Below are positions 32,480 through 36,126 of a stretch of 36,126 bases of DNA, in pieces. Within the stretch, counting starts at the first letter, position 1. Every line of letters begins with the position of its first letter. Source of the DNA: Welwitschia mirabilis (taxonomy: Eukaryota > Gnetophyta > Gnetopsida > Welwitschiales). The notes under the pieces are model-generated. The model saw only the letters and a list, made by a program, of their open reading frames with translations, had not been told where the DNA came from and made no database searches. A program made the translations under genes and the position numbers. Location: positions 85,589,366-85,625,491 of the forward strand of contig JBOZIK010000001.1 in the NCBI GenBank assembly GCA_051453625.1, in the 5' to 3' direction.

Positions 32480-33029
32480 TTATGGCTTGTCTTAAATTTT
32501 AAAATTTTGTAACCTTATAGTGAACATAGATCTTGGTATTGTACCTCTCCTTAAATATGTACTCAAATTCCCTCCATGAAAATTTTAGATCTTCCATCTT
32601 GATCATTTTCATTTTCCACCATAGGTTAGCTTCTCTTTGTAACATATAAATAGCTAAAGAAGCCTTTTCATATTTATCATATCCTAAGGTACTTATAACC
32701 TTTTCAATGTCACTCAGTCATGCTTCTACCTTGGATGGATCCGAACCTCCTACTAACTTTAGTGGATTTATCTTAATAAAAGTTTGAATTAATTTTCTCA
32801 TATCCACTTCCCTATGTTGATCAATACCATTATTTACTTAGGGGTTTTAACCTTAATTTACTATTTGTGATAAGAACTACATGAATGTATTTATTGATGC
32901 TTCTAAATTAAGGTTGAATGAGGATTGATTTCCATCATTAGATTGTTGACTCTCTTGTTAATTCTCTTGATTTTAATTACTTATTGCAACTGATCTAGCC
33001 TCAAGATTTAACTGATGATGACAAGGCAT
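32480..33029 (-). pseudogene. Chromovirus gag, N-terminal and core part, decayed
   Basis: gag encodes the capsid-like shell protein. A likely start is ATG at 33029 (MPCHHQLNLEARSVA), in line with the MP-R start of this family. The core begins at MRKLIQTFIKINPLKLVGG (near 32800-32745), followed by DPSKVEA*LSDIEKV, ASLAIYMLQREANLWWK (near 32660-32615) and SWREFEYIFKERY (near 32590-32550). This is the Retrotrans_gag family signature, with its WW pair and the F---F---Y pattern. The stop after VEA stands where Trp is expected. The 3' end around 32500 changes frame. Confidence 0.85.
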
Positions 33030-33570
33030 CTTAAAAAAAAGGAAATATTTATGAGATTATATTACAAATAGGATAAATATTATTAAAGGTCAATCTTAGA
33101 AATATTTTTATGATCTTAGGAAGAACATGTCTATCATTATGAGGTAATTGGTCCTCATTTATATGACTTAAATTACATAATCAAATTTATCCTCTTCCTT
33201 TATTTTAAACAAATAACGTTTATATGTTATGAATATGGGATTTTACTTTAAGATTATATAACCACATAATTTGGAATCAATAACTAGGTAATAGGTTTAA
33301 TTATTTCTAAGGGTATCTAATTTTAATACATTATTTTATATATTTATATTTCTCACAAAAGGTTAAGCTCTCTAAGGAATCATATAAGGTCATTATCTTA
33401 AATTCTTAAGATAATTATAATTATCCTAAAGAATTATTATCAATAGATATAAGGTAATAGAGTTTATAGTGACTTAAATTCATAATCTTTCTTGATTAGT
33501 TTGGGAATTTAGAATTATTATAAATACAATTAACATAATAATCANNNNNNNNNNATGTAGGAGTTGGAGT
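33030..33570 (-). other. Leader between 5' LTR and gag, no motif
   Basis: No primer binding site could be recognised on the minus strand here even when G-to-A and C-to-T changes were allowed. A 10-N gap lies at 33545-33554. The sequence is AT-rich and featureless. Confidence 0.4.
33545..33554. other. Assembly gap, 10 N
   Basis: A fixed-length run of N. Confidence 0.99.
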
Positions 33571-33935
33571 TATAGTTAACCTTATGAGTACTTTGGAACT
33601 ATCCCAAATATAATTAACTTCCAGGATTATTAAGATGCTAGGATTACCATTAGTATGATCTTTATAATTATTGGGATTAGAATGAATGTGATTTGGTATT
33701 TATTTGCAAAGTAGAAAAATTATAAGTAAAATTAAATTCATGAATATTAGAAGATATGATTAATTTCATGCTTATCTAAGACTTAGGATTATCTTGAAAT
33801 CTAGTATTGCCAAGGCTATAATTGATTTTACTCAAGGTTTAGTATTATTAAAGATATAATTAAATTTATAGGTACTAGGAATTAATGTTATTATGGTTAT
33901 AACTAATCTTATAATTATTAAGGATAAGGTTGCTA
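33571..33935 (+). repeat. Degenerate TATAATTAA-type short tandem array
   Basis: A block like TATAATTAAxTT followed by a TTAxTAAGGxTTAGGATTA-like stretch recurs. Block starts are at 33571, 33609, 33663, 33721, 33755, 33817, 33855 and 33898 (steps 34-62 bp). The spacing is irregular and low complexity contributes, so a true tandem origin is likely but not proved. It sits at or next to the inner edge of the 5' LTR. Confidence 0.4.
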
Positions 33936-33999
33936 AAGATATATTTTGATAAATATTCTTATCAATATATAAGTGTTTGACATATGTATTATTTAAGTT

Positions 34000-36126
34000 A
34001 ATTTAGAACTATAATAGTAATTTAAGATACCCACCTTTTCTTATCCTAATTAAGCACTTATTTAATCTATTTTATTTTCTCTTCCTTATTTCTTTAATAT
34101 TCTATCGAATAAACATGGTAGAACCTAGGATCAAATTTTACTTATTCCTTTGTTAGTGTTTTTATATTCTAAGAAAGATAAAACATATTATTATTATATA
34201 TTTACCTATAATTAATTTCTAGGTTATTTTGGTTTATACACAATAGTAAAATCATAAGGTTTTGGCCATTTCTTCCTATTTTTTTGTCACATAGAAAGGT
34301 ATCTTGTAAATAGTTGAGGAGATGTAAGATTATTATAAAACATACATGGATAAGTTTGAGGATAATACTTAACCAATATAATAGGATTTTGTAACTCCCC
34401 TTAATGGAATTCTAACTTGATATCTGGTCATCATATAGATATGAGTTGATTTTATTTCATGTTCTAAACTATACAAACATTACTGGGCTTAACTCCATAG
34501 GCTTATAATTTACCGTGATATACCTTCAATATAGGTGACATGAGGTACATGAGGTGGATTCATGCTTTAAAACGATGTGCACTTCTTTAAGACATCTTTA
34601 GATGATGCAACATTATTTATTTGATGCCAAGGGCTTAAGATATTAATCTAGTATAAGTTCATACATAGGTAAGAAAAGAGAGAAGTGATTAAATCCACTT
34701 CTAGAAGGTTATTATATAAAAACTGTAATGCAACCCACTTTGATTTAGTCTTGTTCAATGAATACACATATAAATGCATGTAAATAATTCTAACTAATGT
34801 GGATATTTAATTGATTATTTACCTAGTTATAATAATTATAATCATCATTAGATTAATTTTGTAGAAATAATTATAAAATAGAAAACAAGTAGGCTAGAAC
34901 ATATTTATATTCAAGGTTATAGTAATGAGAATATAAATTTAAAAAATATTTTTTAATTTTTAATAATATTAAAAATATTTAAAATGTATCAAATCATATC
35001 TTAATAATATACTTAAAGAAACTAATTAATACTTAGAGCTACACCAATCCTAAAAGCATCATCTCATGCTCATATGACAATCTCCATGATTATGCGCAAT
35101 GAAGATAAACAAATGAAAGTATAGCTTAAGCATAATTATTAAGACATAATACTTTGTTTAAGGCTCATATGGCTATATCATGAGTTAAGTACATAAATAA
35201 TAAATTAATGACTATTCATATTACTTAAACTACTAAGGTGAAAACCCTTACAAGCATACATATTTAAAGTAAAATGAAAATCCTTACAAGATATGTTGGA
35301 ATTTTAAAAATTATATTTCTAGGGTCATGATTTAATGTTAGAAACTATCAAATTTTCTAAAATTATAGTTCTAATTCATTATACTAAAATGATTATAGCA
35401 ATCAAAATACTATGAGTTTTTAAATAATTCTAGATGTTTTTAAAAGGATATTTAATTCCCTACAATTTATGCTACTTAATTTTTCAAATATCTTAACTAT
35501 TAGTTATAGAAACATAAATTAGTTGATTGCTATTTTCATTTATTTCTTGACATATTTTAATAAATGAATTTCTTAAAGATTATTATACATAAAAAACCTC
35601 CAAATTTTTATTTCCATAACACAATTGTAGAATTACAAAGATATTTTCACTAATTGATACCTAATAATTATTAATCTATGATCTTTTTAACCTATGCCTC
35701 CATTCTAGAAATTTAACTTTGGATATCAAAAATATGGTTAAATTTTTAATAAATAGTTATGCAATAAGTTAAATTAATAAAATAATAAATATACTAGATA
35801 AAATAATTATTTATAGATTATCTTAATTAAATTTATTAATTTAAATTAATGTAGAAAGAAAAATCAAATAAACTTAAAAAAGCGTTTACTATGAGCCTTA
35901 GGATTACCATGAAGAATTACTAGCTTAAAAATATTTTTGAGGATCAAACTTTGCACTTAGTCTGATGGACCTAATTCATAATAGATGAAAAAATGTAATA
36001 TTATGTATGTATTACAAAATAAACATGACTACCTAAGTTTTCTTTTCTTTTATTTTCTTTTTTTTTTTTTTTTTTTTTTTATATTTTATATTGAGCCCCC
36101 AAGCAATTTTGTAATAATAATTTATT
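34000..36126 (-). repeat. 5' LTR of the chromovirus-type element (cut by window end)
   Basis: This direct repeat of the 3' LTR aligns from about 34035 (ACCTTTTCTTATCCTAA, opposite 24965) to the window end (opposite about 27300). Shared stretches include TATTATTATTATATATTTACCTAT (34190 and 25105 areas), ATGCTCATATGACAATCT near 35065/26040 and AATATTATGTATGTATTAC near 35998/27198. The inner boundary is uncertain because the matching part of the 3' copy is in the 552-N gap. The TATA box, microsatellite and TG start of this copy lie outside the window. A poly-T run is at about 36058-36080. Confidence 0.8.

Larger units (their letters stand above)
24924..36126 (-). mobile_element. Nearly full-length chromovirus-type Ty3/gypsy retrotransposon (Tekay/Del-like)
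   Basis: Two direct repeats (24924-28516 and about 34000-36126) flank a minus-strand internal region. That region reads gag, CCHC knuckle, protease, reverse transcriptase, RNase H, integrase, chromodomain and polypurine tract, the canonical order of a chromovirus. The LTR exceeds 3.5 kb, and the chromodomain plus the GRKCREP integrase block fit the Tekay/Del lineage; the lineage name is inferred. The 5' LTR is cut by the window end. From the alignment offset of about 8.8 kb between LTR copies, it should end near 37.3 kb, giving an element of roughly 12-13 kb. Stops and frameshifts throughout make the copy inactive. Confidence 0.88.

Noticed and set aside
1-36126. tRNA, rRNA, CRISPR, operon, riboswitch or bacterial-type features
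   Set aside because: Looked for and not found. The retroelement content and composition indicate plant nuclear DNA.

Overview
The window reads as intergenic DNA from a large, AT-rich plant nuclear genome. I find no intact host gene, no tRNA or rRNA gene, no CRISPR array and nothing prokaryotic. What can be recognised is old LTR-retrotransposon sequence, riddled with stop codons and frameshifts. Many stops sit where the protein families expect Gln, Trp or Arg (TAA/TAG for CAA/CAG, TAG/TGA for TGG, TGA for CGA). Several catalytic changes (Glu to Lys, Asp to Asn) are also G-to-A. That pattern fits long-term deamination of methylated cytosine in silenced repeats. Six N runs interrupt the sequence: 4371-5117, 8514-8551, 24372-24923, 26534-26543, 30605-30769 and 33545-33554.

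Layout. (1) 1-1640, plus strand: RNase H and integrase of a non-chromodomain Ty3/gypsy element (Athila/Tat-like; lineage not resolved) whose 5' part lies outside the window. (2) 2511-3071, minus strand: a decayed 187-codon frame of unknown family, antisense to that pol and downstream of it, the place where some Tat-group elements carry an antisense ORF. (3) 3800-6300: fragments of LTR-like DNA, with a CTTTGAA/TTCAAAG motif cluster, a polypurine tract, a decayed initiator-tRNA-Met primer binding site at 5547 and a short decayed frame after it. (4) 6300-12880: mostly featureless AT-rich DNA. (5) 12890-15420, minus strand: a Ty1/copia remnant (zinc knuckle, protease, integrase and the first residues of reverse transcriptase). 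(6) 15421-21330: a candidate plus-strand LTR with a clean TATA box at 17940 and a decayed primer binding site at 19016, then a purine-rich tandem repeat whose first unit contains a dense G-tract cluster. (7) 23120-23450: a 43-bp minisatellite. (8) About 24924 to the right edge, minus strand: a nearly complete chromovirus-type Ty3/gypsy element, probably Tekay/Del. It shows a 5' LTR (cut by the window end), gag, zinc knuckle, protease, reverse transcriptase, RNase H, integrase, chromodomain, polypurine tract and a long 3' LTR with a TATA box and a (GA)n/(GAA)n microsatellite.

None of these elements can encode a working protein as written. The chromovirus parts still stand in canonical order (gag-PR-RT-RNaseH-INT-chromodomain between direct repeats), so it can be read as one insertion. 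Domain calls rest on motifs read by eye, with no database search. Boundaries are approximate unless a diagnostic motif is cited. The items most worth a second look are the antisense frame, the purine/G-tract tandem repeat, the 43-bp minisatellite and the CTTTGAA cluster.
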